Below, in pieces: positions 46,597-54,881 of a stretch of 64,000 nt of DNA. The notes beneath the pieces were generated by a model, which was not told the DNA's origin, did not search any database, and saw nothing but the letters and a program-made list of their open reading frames with translations. Origin of the DNA: an uncultured Massilia sp. (GTDB lineage Bacteria; Pseudomonadota; Gammaproteobacteria; Burkholderiales; Burkholderiaceae_D); assembly GCF_913773735.1 (NCBI RefSeq), contig NZ_CAJYEB010000044.1, forward strand, positions 1-64,000, in the 5' to 3' direction. Both the position numbers and the translations under genes were made by a program. Each line of letters opens with the position of its first letter. Position 1 is the stretch's first letter.

Positions 46597-47682
46597 GTGT
46601 TCAGCTACACCGGCACGCTCGACCTGAACAAGGCCGAGGCGCTGTTCTACATCCTGGGCACCAAGGGCGACTGGAGCCTGGCCGACAAGCAGATCGACCG
46701 GGTCGCCAAGACGATCACGTTCAAGGACATCGACCTGAGCCACGGCGATGCGACGATCATGCTGGAATCCAAGGACGCCGCCGGCAACACGCTGCGCCTG
46801 GTCCAGCAGATCAGCGGCCCGTTCACGACCTTCACGGCGAAGGCGGCGGACGACGGCATCGTGCTGCGGGCGAACAAGGACGGCAACGTCTACCTGGTCG
46901 ACGGCGACGACGTCGTCCAGGTGGCGACCGGCGCCAAGTCCGGCGGCGCGCTCGCGGGCGTCGACGTCAAGCTGGGCGTCCAGCAGACCGCCGTGCAGGG
47001 CATCCTGGGCGTCGGGCCGAGCGCTACCGTCCATTCCGACCACGCGGGCATCACCTATGGCCTCGGCACCGACGGCGCCGACACGCTGGCCGGCAACTAC
47101 GTCTGGGCCTACGACGGCGACGATACCATCCAGGCCGTCGGCAGCGCGGCCAACGACGCCTCCCACCAGCTGAGCGTCGTCTACGGCGGCAAAGGCGCGG
47201 ACACGATCGCTGCGGGCGCGGGCGGCAGCTGGTTCCTGTACCGCAGCGCGGAAGAATCGACCGTCGTCGCCGACGACATGGCGGCGCACGGCTTCGACAC
47301 CGTCGTCTTCGGCACCGGTGCCACCGACGTCGCGCACACGCAGGTCTTCGACTTTGCCGTGCAGCTCGACGGCATCTACATGCCGATCGCCAGCGAGAAG
47401 TCGCTCACCGGCACGGAAACCGGCAACGAGCTGCTGGCGCTGCTCAACGCCGCCCTGGTGCAGAAAAGCACCATCACCTTCCCGGGGCACGGCAAGGTTT
47501 CCGGCACCTTCATCGATTTCGCCGTCGCCGGCGGCGGACACGAGAATTTCCTCGTCGTCGATGCCGACGGCAACGGCACGATCGACGGCGCGGACTATGT
47601 GATCAAGCTCATCGGCACGATCGACGCCGCCGGTAGCGTCTACATCGACAAGACGGGAACGATCTCCTTCCACAGCGCCTGA
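46597..47682 (+). CDS. C-terminal part of the frameshifted DUF4214 secreted protein (RTX-like nonapeptide region)
   Basis: The coding frame is in fact continuous from about 46520 (PGLKLASVEGGAPGSNHTDLAHADVVFSYTG); the coordinates given are from the first GTG (46597), giving 361 residues, but no independent ribosome site is visible. Ig-like sequence then a Gly/Asp-rich calcium-binding-like block (GTDGADTLAGNYVWAYDGDDTIQAVGS, VVYGGKGADTIAAGAGG) and a C-terminal tail with DADGNGTIDGADYVIK, as in type I secretion substrates. Rejoined, the protein would be about 1039 residues. Ends 16 bp before a strong terminator. Treat as a pseudogene half unless the frameshift is a sequencing error or programmed. 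Confidence 0.7.
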   Translation: MFSYTGTLDLNKAEALFYILGTKGDWSLADKQIDRVAKTITFKDIDLSHGDATIMLESKDAAGNTLRLVQQISGPFTTFTAKAADDGIVLRANKDGNVYLVDGDDVVQVATGAKSGGALAGVDVKLGVQQTAVQGILGVGPSATVHSDHAGITYGLGTDGADTLAGNYVWAYDGDDTIQAVGSAANDASHQLSVVYGGKGADTIAAGAGGSWFLYRSAEESTVVADDMAAHGFDTVVFGTGATDVAHTQVFDFAVQLDGIYMPIASEKSLTGTETGNELLALLNAALVQKSTITFPGHGKVSGTFIDFAVAGGGHENFLVVDADGNGTIDGADYVIKLIGTIDAAGSVYIDKTGTISFHSA

Positions 47683-47698
47683 TCGGCCCCGCCTCCGA

Positions 47699-47722
47699 CC
47701 CCGCCCGCAAGGCGGGGTTTTT
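47699..47722 (+). terminator. Rho-independent terminator
   Basis: 7-bp stem CCCCGCC/GGCGGGG (47699-47705, 47711-47717), 5-nt loop, followed by TTTTT. Follows the frameshifted secreted-protein gene. Confidence 0.9.
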
Positions 47723-47748
47723 CGTTAACGATCCTCCAAGGAGCCCCC

Positions 47749-48087
47749 ATGACGCTCGACCGCCGCCGCTTCCTCGGCACCCTGCCGACCATTTCCCTGG
47801 GCCTGGCGGCAGGCCAGGCCCGGGCCCAGTACGGCAGCGCGGCGGGAGAGCGCCTGCTGGCGGGGCTGGAGCGGACGGCCGGCTTCACGGTGCAGCGCGT
47901 CGTCGACGGCAGCAATCTCGCCGGACTGGCGATCGCGCCGCACCGCCTGGATGGGCTGGAAGAGCGCCTGCGCGCGGCCAACGTGCGGATCGGGAAGGTC
48001 CAGGACGGCAAGGTGCAGCTGGGCTTCAACGAATCGATCCTGCGGCGCGATACGGCCTATCTGTTGAAGGCCTTCGGCCAACCGTAG
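47749..48087 (+). CDS. Exported hypothetical protein with Tat-type signal
   Basis: 112 residues, start preceded by AAGGAG. MTLDRRRFLGTLPTISLGLAAGQARAQ is a twin-arginine-like signal. The mature 85 residues (LLAGLERTAGFTVQRVVDGSNLAGLAIAPHRLDGLEERLRAANVRIGKVQDGKVQLGFNESILRRDTAYLLKAF) have no recognised domain. Downstream of a terminator, so an independent unit. Its TAG stop is the TAG of a GTAGGGTGG repeat. Confidence 0.7.
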   Translation: MTLDRRRFLGTLPTISLGLAAGQARAQYGSAAGERLLAGLERTAGFTVQRVVDGSNLAGLAIAPHRLDGLEERLRAANVRIGKVQDGKVQLGFNESILRRDTAYLLKAFGQP

Positions 48088-48140
48088 GGTGGGCAGCTCC
48101 ACCCCGCCGCCCGCGTCGACACTGCGCGCGCGCTGCCCAC
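48084..48140. repeat. GTAGGGTGG palindromic repeat, variant arms
   Basis: Begins GTAGGGTGGGCAGC at the stop codon of the preceding gene; GTGGGCAGC (48089-48097) pairs with GCTGCCCAC (48132-48140). Same frame as the elements at 29015 and 57721 but with GCAGC instead of ACGGC/ACGGG in both arms (compensatory change). Between convergent genes. Confidence 0.75.
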
Positions 48141-48201
48141 GCGTGACGCATGCATGCCCCGCGGCCGCATCGAATGCCATCCCGACGCGAACGCGAACAA
48201 T

Positions 48202-51030
48202 TTACGCCGCCTTCGGCTCCTCGCCTTCCTTGCGCCGCTGCAGCACGAAGATCGGCTGCGCCCACTGCACGTCCTTCTTCTTCTTGCTGGTGATGAGGGT
48301 CAGGTCGGACGGGTCGTAGACGTCGGTATTGTGGGTCAGCGGCGTCGTCATCAGGTACTGGGCGTCGGTGTTCTTGAGGAACTCGCCGACCAGCTGGATG
48401 TTGCGGATGTCCAGGTGGGCGAAGGGTTCGTCGATGAACACGAAGCCGCCCGAGCCCTCTTCCGATTTCAGCAGGCCGATCAAGAGCACCAGCGACTTCA
48501 TGACCTGCTGGCCGCCCGACGCCTCGCCGTCGTTCATGCCGATCTGGCCCTTGCCGTCGAACTTGAAGCGCACGTGCAGGCCGGCCTGGGCCAGCTGCAC
48601 GTCGTCGTTCTCCAGGCGCACCGGGTCGGCCGTGACTTCGATGTTCGCCAGTTCGCCCAGTTCCCGGATGTTCTTCGAATAGGTCTTGATCGTGTAGCGC
48701 AGGCGCTCGATGTAGGCGCCGCGCGCGTTCGCCGTGGCCTCGATCGCGCGGTTGTTCTGGTAGCGGCGCTCCTCGGTCTCGACCTGGCGGCCCGAGAGCT
48801 GCTCGTCCAGGCGCGCGTACTGGTCGATGACGGTCGGATCCTGTTCCCAGTTGCCGCGCTCGAGCGAGTTGTCGAGCGTGTTCATGCGCAGCTTGACCTG
48901 GTGCGCGTTCTGGTGCGTCGCCACCAGCGCCGCGCGCTGCTGCGGGTTGCGCCAGGACTGCGGCACGTGGCGCCAGTTGCGGCGCAGCGCCAGCAGCTCG
49001 CGCGCGTGCTCGCTGCGCTGGTCGATCTGGCGGCGGTGGTTCAGGCGCATGCCCGCTTCCGCTTCCGACAGCGCCATGCGCGCGTTCTGCCACACCGTGT
49101 CGGCGCGCGTGCGCGTGACGGTCGCGTTCTTGATCAGGAGCTGCAGCTCGCCCAGGCGCGCGCCCACTTCCAGGCGCTCGGCCTTCAGCGGCGCCAGCGC
49201 GCGGCCGGCCTCCTCGAACTCGGCCTGGCGCGCCGACAGTTCCTTGGCCGCGTCCACGCCGGCGATGCGCACGCGCAGGCTCGATACTTCCGACGCCAGC
49301 TTGCTGATCGCCAGCGTCAGCGTGTCTTCCTGGGCTTCCAGCGACGGCAGCAGCTTCTGGATCGCTTCCAGGCGCTGGGTCTTGCCGGCCGCGCCGAAGC
49401 GGTAGCGCGCCGGCTCGACGAACAGCGAACGGCCGCCGCGACGCTCGCGGTGGTAGGCGTCCGGCGTGATCCACTCGTCGGCATCGCTCTTGAAGCCGGC
49501 ATCGACGGAATCGACGCGCTCGATGCGCTCCAGCTGGTCGATCAGCCAGCCCGGCGCCGCGCTCGAAAAGCGCACCACCGACAGCAGCGTGTCGTCGCGC
49601 ACCACCGGCGCGTCGACGCAGTCGGGCACGATGAAGTGGCGGTAGCGTTCCTTTTCCGCGAGCTTGTAGGCCGCCGGCGCATCCTTGGCGCGCTCCAGCA
49701 GCACGACCGAGGCGTAGCCGCCCAGCACGCCCTCGACGGCGCCCTGCCATTTCGGATCGGTCACCTCGACGATGTCCGACAGCATGGCGTGCGGGATGCC
49801 CGCATCGCGCAGCGCGCGGCGCATCTGGCGCTGGGCTTCCGGTTCCGGCATGGTGGTCTTGCCCTGCAGCGCGGAGACGGTCGCCAGCTCGCCGGCGATG
49901 CGCGTGGCCAGCGCCTCGCGCTCGGCCTTCTTCTTGGCCAGTTCGGCTTCCCTGGCTTCCAGCTGCACCGCCACCTCGGCGATGTCGGCGCCGGCATCCG
50001 CGGCCAGCCGGTTCAGGCGTTCCTTCTGTTCCAGCAGGCTTTCCAGCGGCTTGAGCTTGCCGTTCAGCTGGGTCAGGCGCGCCGCCAGTTCGGTGGCTTC
50101 CTGTTCCAGCTTGACTTCCTGCTGCTGCGCCTCGGTCAGCGCGCGCTGCTGGGCCGCCAGCGCATTGCGCTTCTCGGTGAGGATGCTGTCGGCCTGGGCC
50201 AGGGGCTTCCTCGCCTCGCGCAGCGCGCGGCTGGTATTCGCCGCTTTTTCGCGCGCCTCGTGGTACTCGAGGCTGGGCAGCACTTCCTCGACCAGGTTGC
50301 GCCGTTCCTTCTGCAGGTCTTCCCACTGGTGGTAGTTGGCCACGCGCAGGCGCAGGCCCTCGAGGTTCAGGCGCGAGGTTTCCAGCTCGGCCTCGAAGCG
50401 CTTGAGCTCCGTCTCGGTGTCGCGCTGGTGGCGCTTGGCTTCGTCGTAGGCGTCCAGCACCTCCTTGTCGCCGAACACCTGGAACACCAGGTCGAGCAGC
50501 TGGCGCGGCGCGTATTCGCACAGCTTATCCGTCTCGCCCTGCTCCAGCGCCAGCACCTTCGACATGGCCGGCGACAGGCCGGCCGAGGCCAGGCGCTTGC
50601 GGTAGTTCTCCACGCCCAGCCAGTCGGTGGCGTCGGTGACTTCCTCGATCTCGATGTTCCCGGGGCGCATCAGGTACTGGCGCTTCCAGTCGCCGCCGTT
50701 CTTCTGCACCTGGCAGAACAGCGTGACTTCGTCGTCGCTGAAGAAGCCGCTGTGGCGGAACGGGCGGTTCGACAGCTGGCGGCCGCTCGGCTTGTTGTCG
50801 ACGACGGCGCGGATCCAGGCGCTCTGCTGGCCCGAGTGGCGCGCGTAGTGCTTGTAGGTGCGGCCCATCGAGCAGTCGAGGCCGAACAGCGTGCGCAGCG
50901 CGTCGAGCAGCGTGGTCTTGCCGGAACCGTTCTGGCCGGCGATGGTGATGATCTTGGCGTCGAGCGGGATGTTCTTGATCCGCTGCCAGTAGTCCCAGTG
51001 GACCAGCTCGAGAGATTTGATGTGGAACAT
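48202..51030 (-). CDS. mksB: MksB, MukB-like condensin SMC ATPase
   Basis: 942 residues. Walker A GQNGSGKTT at 32-40, long coiled coils (about 190-400 and 560-800), a hinge-like segment near 430-510 (PKWQGAVEGVLGGYASVVLLERAKDAPAAYKLAEKERYRHFIVPDC), ABC signature GEASGGQQ and Walker B (GGFVFIDEPFAHLD) near the C terminus. The length is that of Pseudomonas MksB, much shorter than enterobacterial MukB. The ATPase motor of a chromosome-organising complex. Last of three co-directional genes, 7 bp after mksE. No JetD/MksG nuclease gene follows. Confidence 0.9.
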   Translation of the reverse strand: MFHIKSLELVHWDYWQRIKNIPLDAKIITIAGQNGSGKTTLLDALRTLFGLDCSMGRTYKHYARHSGQQSAWIRAVVDNKPSGRQLSNRPFRHSGFFSDDEVTLFCQVQKNGGDWKRQYLMRPGNIEIEEVTDATDWLGVENYRKRLASAGLSPAMSKVLALEQGETDKLCEYAPRQLLDLVFQVFGDKEVLDAYDEAKRHQRDTETELKRFEAELETSRLNLEGLRLRVANYHQWEDLQKERRNLVEEVLPSLEYHEAREKAANTSRALREARKPLAQADSILTEKRNALAAQQRALTEAQQQEVKLEQEATELAARLTQLNGKLKPLESLLEQKERLNRLAADAGADIAEVAVQLEAREAELAKKKAEREALATRIAGELATVSALQGKTTMPEPEAQRQMRRALRDAGIPHAMLSDIVEVTDPKWQGAVEGVLGGYASVVLLERAKDAPAAYKLAEKERYRHFIVPDCVDAPVVRDDTLLSVVRFSSAAPGWLIDQLERIERVDSVDAGFKSDADEWITPDAYHRERRGGRSLFVEPARYRFGAAGKTQRLEAIQKLLPSLEAQEDTLTLAISKLASEVSSLRVRIAGVDAAKELSARQAEFEEAGRALAPLKAERLEVGARLGELQLLIKNATVTRTRADTVWQNARMALSEAEAGMRLNHRRQIDQRSEHARELLALRRNWRHVPQSWRNPQQRAALVATHQNAHQVKLRMNTLDNSLERGNWEQDPTVIDQYARLDEQLSGRQVETEERRYQNNRAIEATANARGAYIERLRYTIKTYSKNIRELGELANIEVTADPVRLENDDVQLAQAGLHVRFKFDGKGQIGMNDGEASGGQQVMKSLVLLIGLLKSEEGSGGFVFIDEPFAHLDIRNIQLVGEFLKNTDAQYLMTTPLTHNTDVYDPSDLTLITSKKKKDVQWAQPIFVLQRRKEGEEPKAA

Positions 51031-51037
51031 GCGTGTC

Positions 51038-51763
51038 CTAGCCTTGGGTCGTGTCGGTGTCGGCGGCGGCCGGGTCGGCCGCGACCGCCGCGGCATCGTT
51101 GGCCGCTTCGCTGGCCGGACGGCGCGCCGTGACGGCCAGCGGCGCGCGCTTGAACACGTCCGCCAGCGCGCCGTTGATGATGCGCTCCTTGAGCAGGTCG
51201 GTGTCCATCAGCAGGTCCAGCAGCGGGCCTTCGAGGATCTCGTCGCCGCGGCGCTCGATGAAGCCGAGCTTGGACAGCAGGCCGAGGTTCATGTCCATGC
51301 GGGTCTTCTTGCCCAGCTTGTCGCCGAAGTCGGCCAGCAGCGCGGAATACGAGATGCCGATCGAGGTGTCCTCGGCGCGCGGGATCGGGTTGTCCTTGTC
51401 GAACATGTCGGACTGGTCGACGTCGATGGACTGGTGGGTTTCCTGGCGCTGGCGCTTGGGCAGGATGATCTGCGCCCACAGCACCACCAGCAGCGCCACG
51501 CCGTCGCGCGTGAGGCCGAAATTGTTGTTCTGCCAGATGTCCTTGGCGCCGAAGATCTTCGGCTCGACGTTGCGGTGCAGGGCCAGCGTGACGTGGTCCG
51601 CGTACACGTTGTCGAGCAGCTTCAGGCCGCACTCCAGCAGGCGCTTGTCGACTTCGGCGCGGAAGGTGTCGTCCGACAGCGCGCGCTTGACCACCTTGTC
51701 GTCGCGGCGCAGGGTCTGGTGCGTGAGCAGTCGCGCGATCAGGATTTGGGCATCGTCATTCAT
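51038..51763 (-). CDS. mksE: MksE, MukE-like (DUF4194) condensin subunit
   Basis: 241 residues. [50 protein letters not shown] is a winged-helix-like start; LTRDGVALLVVLWAQIILPKRQRQ, SIGISYSALLADFGDKLGKKTRMDMNLGLLSKLGFIERRGDEILEGPLLDLLMD are the conserved DUF4194/MukE-like segments. An Ala/Asp-rich tail ends the protein. Overlaps the upstream kleisin gene by 8 nt and precedes mksB by 7 bp; the order F-E-B is that of mks operons. It should bridge kleisin and SMC. Confidence 0.87.
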   Translation of the reverse strand: MNDDAQILIARLLTHQTLRRDDKVVKRALSDDTFRAEVDKRLLECGLKLLDNVYADHVTLALHRNVEPKIFGAKDIWQNNNFGLTRDGVALLVVLWAQIILPKRQRQETHQSIDVDQSDMFDKDNPIPRAEDTSIGISYSALLADFGDKLGKKTRMDMNLGLLSKLGFIERRGDEILEGPLLDLLMDTDLLKERIINGALADVFKRAPLAVTARRPASEAANDAAAVAADPAAADTDTTQG

Positions 51764-53153
51764 CTTGCGTCTTGCTTTCCAGGTCTGGATGGGGGTCTAG
51801 GTCGAGGTTCAGGTCCAGCGACAGCGTGGCGCGCGACATCGCGGCGACGTGCGGATCGTCCAGCGCGACCATCTCGTCCTCGGACGCGAAGCGCACGGGC
51901 AGGCGCGCCAGCTCGGCGGTCGCGCCCTGCAGGTTGGCCTCGGCGGCGTCGCCCAGCAGCGGCAGCAGCGAGGCGCGGTAGGACGCCACCGCGAAGCTGG
52001 CCGGCAGCAGCGAATCCTGGATCGGCACGCTCCTGGGCGCGCCGTCGGCCATCGCGGGGAAGTTGCCCAGGCTGGCGAAATCGGACAGGCGCCGGATCCA
52101 GTCGTCGAGTTCCGCCTGCATCGCCGGGTTGTCGTTGACGGTCAGCGGCGCGTCTTCGCCGCTGGGCAGGCGGCCGGGCGCCAGGTTCACGGCGCGTTCC
52201 ATCAGCAGTTCGGTCTCGGCCACGTCGATCATCTCGGCTGGCGTGGTGAACAGCGGCACCACCGGGCGATCGATCGCGTCCGCGGCCAGGCTGGCCAGGT
52301 CCTCGTGCGCCAGCAGCCAGCGCTTGATGTCGGTGGTGGACAGGCCCGACTGGCCCAGGTGCACGCGCTGGCGCTCGATCTGGTTCAGCGCGCGCGAGAA
52401 CATGCCCTGCATGTTCAGCAGCTGCGACTGGGCCCGGCCGATCGCCTGGGCGGCGCGGTGCGTGGCCGAATCGGCCCGCTCGTCCGAGGTGATGGCGCGC
52501 AGGATCGTCGAGCCCTTCTCGACCCAGTCGCAGGCCATGTGCCACTTGGCCTGCGAGGCGCGCAGGCGGAACTCGGAGCCGGAGGCGATGGCGTCGCGGA
52601 ATTCCTCGTGCAGCTCGACCAGGCGGCCCAGCAGGTGCTTCAGCTGTTCGACGGTGACGCCGCCGACGGCCTGGGCGCCGGCCACCTGCGACAGCAGGAA
52701 GCCCATTTCCGCCTCGTCTTCTTCCGGCTTGCCGAGCGCCAGCAGCGTGTCGAGCGCGGCCAGCACGTTGCGCGCCAGCGGCGTGATGCGGTACACGGCG
52801 GCCGGATTGTCCCAGGCCAGCAGGCCGTGGCTGCGCAGCCGGCCCAGCACCGTCTCCAGGCTTTCCGGGATCAGGTAGGCGAACTTCTGGTTGATGTCCG
52901 CGCGCGAGAAGGCCGTGGTCGCGCTGTCGGCCGCCAGGTCGCGCAGCACCAGCAGGCGCACGATGACGCCGTCCTGCGCGCCATGGAACAGGGCCGTGAA
53001 GGCTTGCAGCATCGGCTGCGCGCGCTTGAGGTGGTAGACCTGCTCGATCTCGTCGGGCGCGACTCCCTCGTGGAAGTGGGCCTGCAGCGGGTCGATCTCG
53101 TCTTGCGCTGGAAAATGCGGGTCGGCGGCGGAAGCTGCCAGGTTGTCGATCAT
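51756..53153 (-). CDS. mksF: MksF, MukF-like kleisin subunit
   Basis: 465 residues from the start at 53153 ([21 protein letters not shown]). N-terminal winged-helix-like region ([60 protein letters not shown]), helical middle ([45 protein letters not shown]), acidic C-terminal wing. A family assignment by context and predicted fold is stronger than by sequence alone. First gene of the condensin operon; overlap of 8 nt with mksE means tight coupling. Confidence 0.84.
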   Translation of the reverse strand: MIDNLAASAADPHFPAQDEIDPLQAHFHEGVAPDEIEQVYHLKRAQPMLQAFTALFHGAQDGVIVRLLVLRDLAADSATTAFSRADINQKFAYLIPESLETVLGRLRSHGLLAWDNPAAVYRITPLARNVLAALDTLLALGKPEEDEAEMGFLLSQVAGAQAVGGVTVEQLKHLLGRLVELHEEFRDAIASGSEFRLRASQAKWHMACDWVEKGSTILRAITSDERADSATHRAAQAIGRAQSQLLNMQGMFSRALNQIERQRVHLGQSGLSTTDIKRWLLAHEDLASLAADAIDRPVVPLFTTPAEMIDVAETELLMERAVNLAPGRLPSGEDAPLTVNDNPAMQAELDDWIRRLSDFASLGNFPAMADGAPRSVPIQDSLLPASFAVASYRASLLPLLGDAAEANLQGATAELARLPVRFASEDEMVALDDPHVAAMSRATLSLDLNLDLDPHPDLESKTQDE

Positions 53154-53447
53154 CGTAAGGCTTGCCAGTTTCGCGGGTCGCGGAAGCCGTCGGGAGACGG
53201 GCGCGGGGGCGTCAGTATAACAGTTAAGGAGTGGCAACTAAGAAGGATGGCGAGGCGGGATGTCACATCTGACGAATATGCAACGGAATGAAAAGAGCGC
53301 CGGACTTATCAATCGGGCAACGATCGTCATCCCAGCCGCGCGCTTTCGGCCGCGCACTTGATGGATAATAAACCTTGCCATATTTATATCTTCATCTTGT
53401 GCTGGATGCCTATTGATAAGGCAATCCGATAAATAAGGAGGAATGCC

Positions 53448-53879
53448 ATGAAACGCACCATCGCCGGCGCGGCCATCGCCCTGGCCGCCTGCCTGGCCCT
53501 GCCCGCCAGTGCCGCTCCCACGCCGCAGCAGCAGAACGGCATCGGCTACGTCAACGGCGGCGTCGGGCAGGACGAACAGGACGCCATGCGCGCCATGCGC
53601 GCCGACTACAACCTGCTGCTGACCTTCGCCACCAGGCAGAGCGGCGCCTACCGCTCCGACGTCCAGCTCGACATCATGGACGCCAGGGGCGCCACGCTGC
53701 TGAGCGTGCCGAACACGGGGCCGATGTTCTATGCCAGGCTGGCGCCGGGCACCTACCGCATCAGCGCCGCGGCCGAGGGCAAGACGTTCAAGCGCACCGT
53801 CAAGGTCGGCACCGCGCCGCGCGAACTGACCCTGCATTGGCAAAACGATACGCCGGACGATCCGCATCCCGAGCAGTGA
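53448..53879 (+). CDS. Small exported protein with carboxypeptidase-regulatory-like beta domain
   Basis: 143 residues, start preceded by AGGAGG. Signal peptide (MKRTIAGAAIALAACLALPASA), then a beta-sandwich-like segment (DVQLDIMDARGATLLSVPNTGPMFYARLAPGTYRISAAAEGKTFKRTVKVG), which resembles CarboxypepD_reg/DUF-type periplasmic domains. Ends acidic (DTPDDPHPEQ). Divergent from the condensin operon. Function unknown. Confidence 0.72.
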   Translation: MKRTIAGAAIALAACLALPASAAPTPQQQNGIGYVNGGVGQDEQDAMRAMRADYNLLLTFATRQSGAYRSDVQLDIMDARGATLLSVPNTGPMFYARLAPGTYRISAAAEGKTFKRTVKVGTAPRELTLHWQNDTPDDPHPEQ

Positions 53880-53886
53880 CTGTCCC

Positions 53887-53908
53887 GGCCTGCCCGTCCG
53901 GGCAGGCC
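53887..53908 (+). terminator. Perfect 9-bp hairpin after the exported protein gene
   Basis: GGCCTGCCC/GGGCAGGCC stem, loop GTCC, 8 bp after the stop codon. Followed by pyrimidine-rich sequence but no clear T-run, so a weak terminator. Confidence 0.5.
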
Positions 53909-53970
53909 ACTTCCCTTCCCCGTGTCTCCTCCCCGCGCATGCGCCGGCCGCATGTGTGCATGATTTTTTC

Positions 53971-54018
53971 AACATCTATCCATCACGCATTGACTCTAAC
54001 GCAACAATGTTAGATGTT
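53971..54018. promoter_or_regulatory. Nested inverted repeats upstream of the glutaredoxin unit
   Basis: AACATCTA (53971-53978) pairs with TAGATGTT (54011-54018), and TCTAAC/GTTAGA (53995-54000, 54009-54014) overlap it. TTGACT at 53990-53995 might be a -35 but no good -10 follows. Regulatory candidate only. Confidence 0.35.
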
Positions 54019-54110
54019 ACGTATTCTTCGCGTATATGTCACATGAAGAGCAACACTGGTTTTCCAGAGGGATCGTCGCGTTCCGGCTAACGCCATACAG
54101 GGAGAACATC

Positions 54111-54158
54111 ATGAGCAAGACATTCGTCGTCGCACCGTGCGACGGCCAGGGAAGCTGA
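54111..54158 (+). CDS. Possible 15-codon leader peptide before the glutaredoxin gene
   Basis: MSKTFVVAPCDGQGS, with GGGAGA a few nt upstream; stop codon two bases before the glutaredoxin ATG. Could couple translation or be chance; contains one Cys. Confidence 0.3.
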   Translation: MSKTFVVAPCDGQGS

Positions 54159-54160
54159 CC

Positions 54161-54574
54161 ATGGCCGGGGGAACGAACGCGTTCGCCAGGACGGCCAGGG
54201 CGATCGCGGTCTACGGCCTGATCCTCGCCGGGGGCCTCGCGGCCGGCCATTACGTGCCGCAGGCGGTGCGGGCGCTGATGCCGAAGTACAGCGAGGGCAA
54301 TTTCAACGCCTATTACCCGGATGCCCGGACCCGCGTCGTGGTCTACGGCACCGAGACCTGCCCTTACTGCGCCAAGGCACGCGCCTACCTGAAGACGCGC
54401 CAGGTGGCGTTCGGCGACTTCGACGTGGCCAAGTCGGACAAGGGCCGGCAGGACTTCGCCAGGCTGGGCGGCAAGGCGGTGCCCGTCATCCTGATCGGCG
54501 ACCGCCAGCTGGTCGGCTTCGACAAGGATGCGATCGACGCCGCGCTGTCCAGGCTCAAGAACGCGCCATTGTAA
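54161..54574 (+). CDS. Membrane-anchored glutaredoxin-like protein
   Basis: 137 residues. N-terminal membrane anchor (about 12-30, ARAIAVYGLILAGGLAAGHYVP) and glutaredoxin domain with dithiol site Cys67-Pro-Tyr-Cys70 (VVVYGTETCPYCAKARAYLKTRQVAF), TVP-like loop GGKAVPVILIGDRQLVG. The domain probably faces the periplasm (positive-inside N terminus weak, so orientation uncertain). Reduces disulfides or glutathione adducts. A cysteine-rich exported protein follows at 54653. Confidence 0.9.
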   Translation: MAGGTNAFARTARAIAVYGLILAGGLAAGHYVPQAVRALMPKYSEGNFNAYYPDARTRVVVYGTETCPYCAKARAYLKTRQVAFGDFDVAKSDKGRQDFARLGGKAVPVILIGDRQLVGFDKDAIDAALSRLKNAPL

Positions 54575-54652
54575 GACCGGTTGCAGGACCCATGCGGCCG
54601 GGGGATGCCGGCCGATCCGTGCAGTTCATTGTCACCACCAAGGGAGAAACGC

Positions 54653-54829
54653 ATGAACCGGAAAATCGCATTGCTGATGTTCGCCATCGGCGTGGGCGCC
54701 GCCTCGGCGCCGGCGCTGGCCGCAAGCTGCCAGGGCCTGTGCGCGGCGGCCTACCGCAGCTGCATCAGCTGGGGTGGCGACCCCGCCACCTGTGAAGCGG
54801 AGCGCGAGGAGTGTTTCGCGCAGTGCTGA
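54653..54829 (+). CDS. Small cysteine-rich exported protein
   Basis: 58 residues, start preceded by AGGGAG. Signal peptide (MNRKIALLMFAIGVGAASAPALA) and a 35-residue mature part with six Cys: CQGLC and CFAQC flank two single Cys (SC, TC) in between, giving three likely disulfides. Resembles short hypothetical Cys-rich proteins of Massilia-like genomes. Too short for fold assignment. Lies 78 bp downstream of the membrane-anchored glutaredoxin, an obvious candidate for disulfide handling (inference). Confidence 0.65.
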   Translation: MNRKIALLMFAIGVGAASAPALAASCQGLCAAAYRSCISWGGDPATCEAEREECFAQC

Positions 54830-54850
54830 CCTGACCCAGGCCGGCAACGG

Positions 54851-54881
54851 GGCCCGCGCAGCGCGCGGGCCTTGTGCGTTT
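54851..54881 (+). terminator. Hairpin terminator between convergent genes
   Basis: Perfect 9-bp stem GGCCCGCGC/GCGCGGGCC (54851-54859, 54863-54871), 3-nt loop, followed by TTGTGCGTTT. Follows the Cys-rich gene and ends at the stop of the convergent DUF3108 gene. Confidence 0.65.

Noticed and set aside
48202-53153. Complete Wadjet (JetABCD) defence system
   Set aside because: No JetD/topoisomerase-VI-like gene lies on either side; only the three condensin subunits are present.
54017-54250. Minus-strand 77-residue frame over the glutaredoxin start
   Set aside because: Antisense to a well-supported gene, with no ribosome site.
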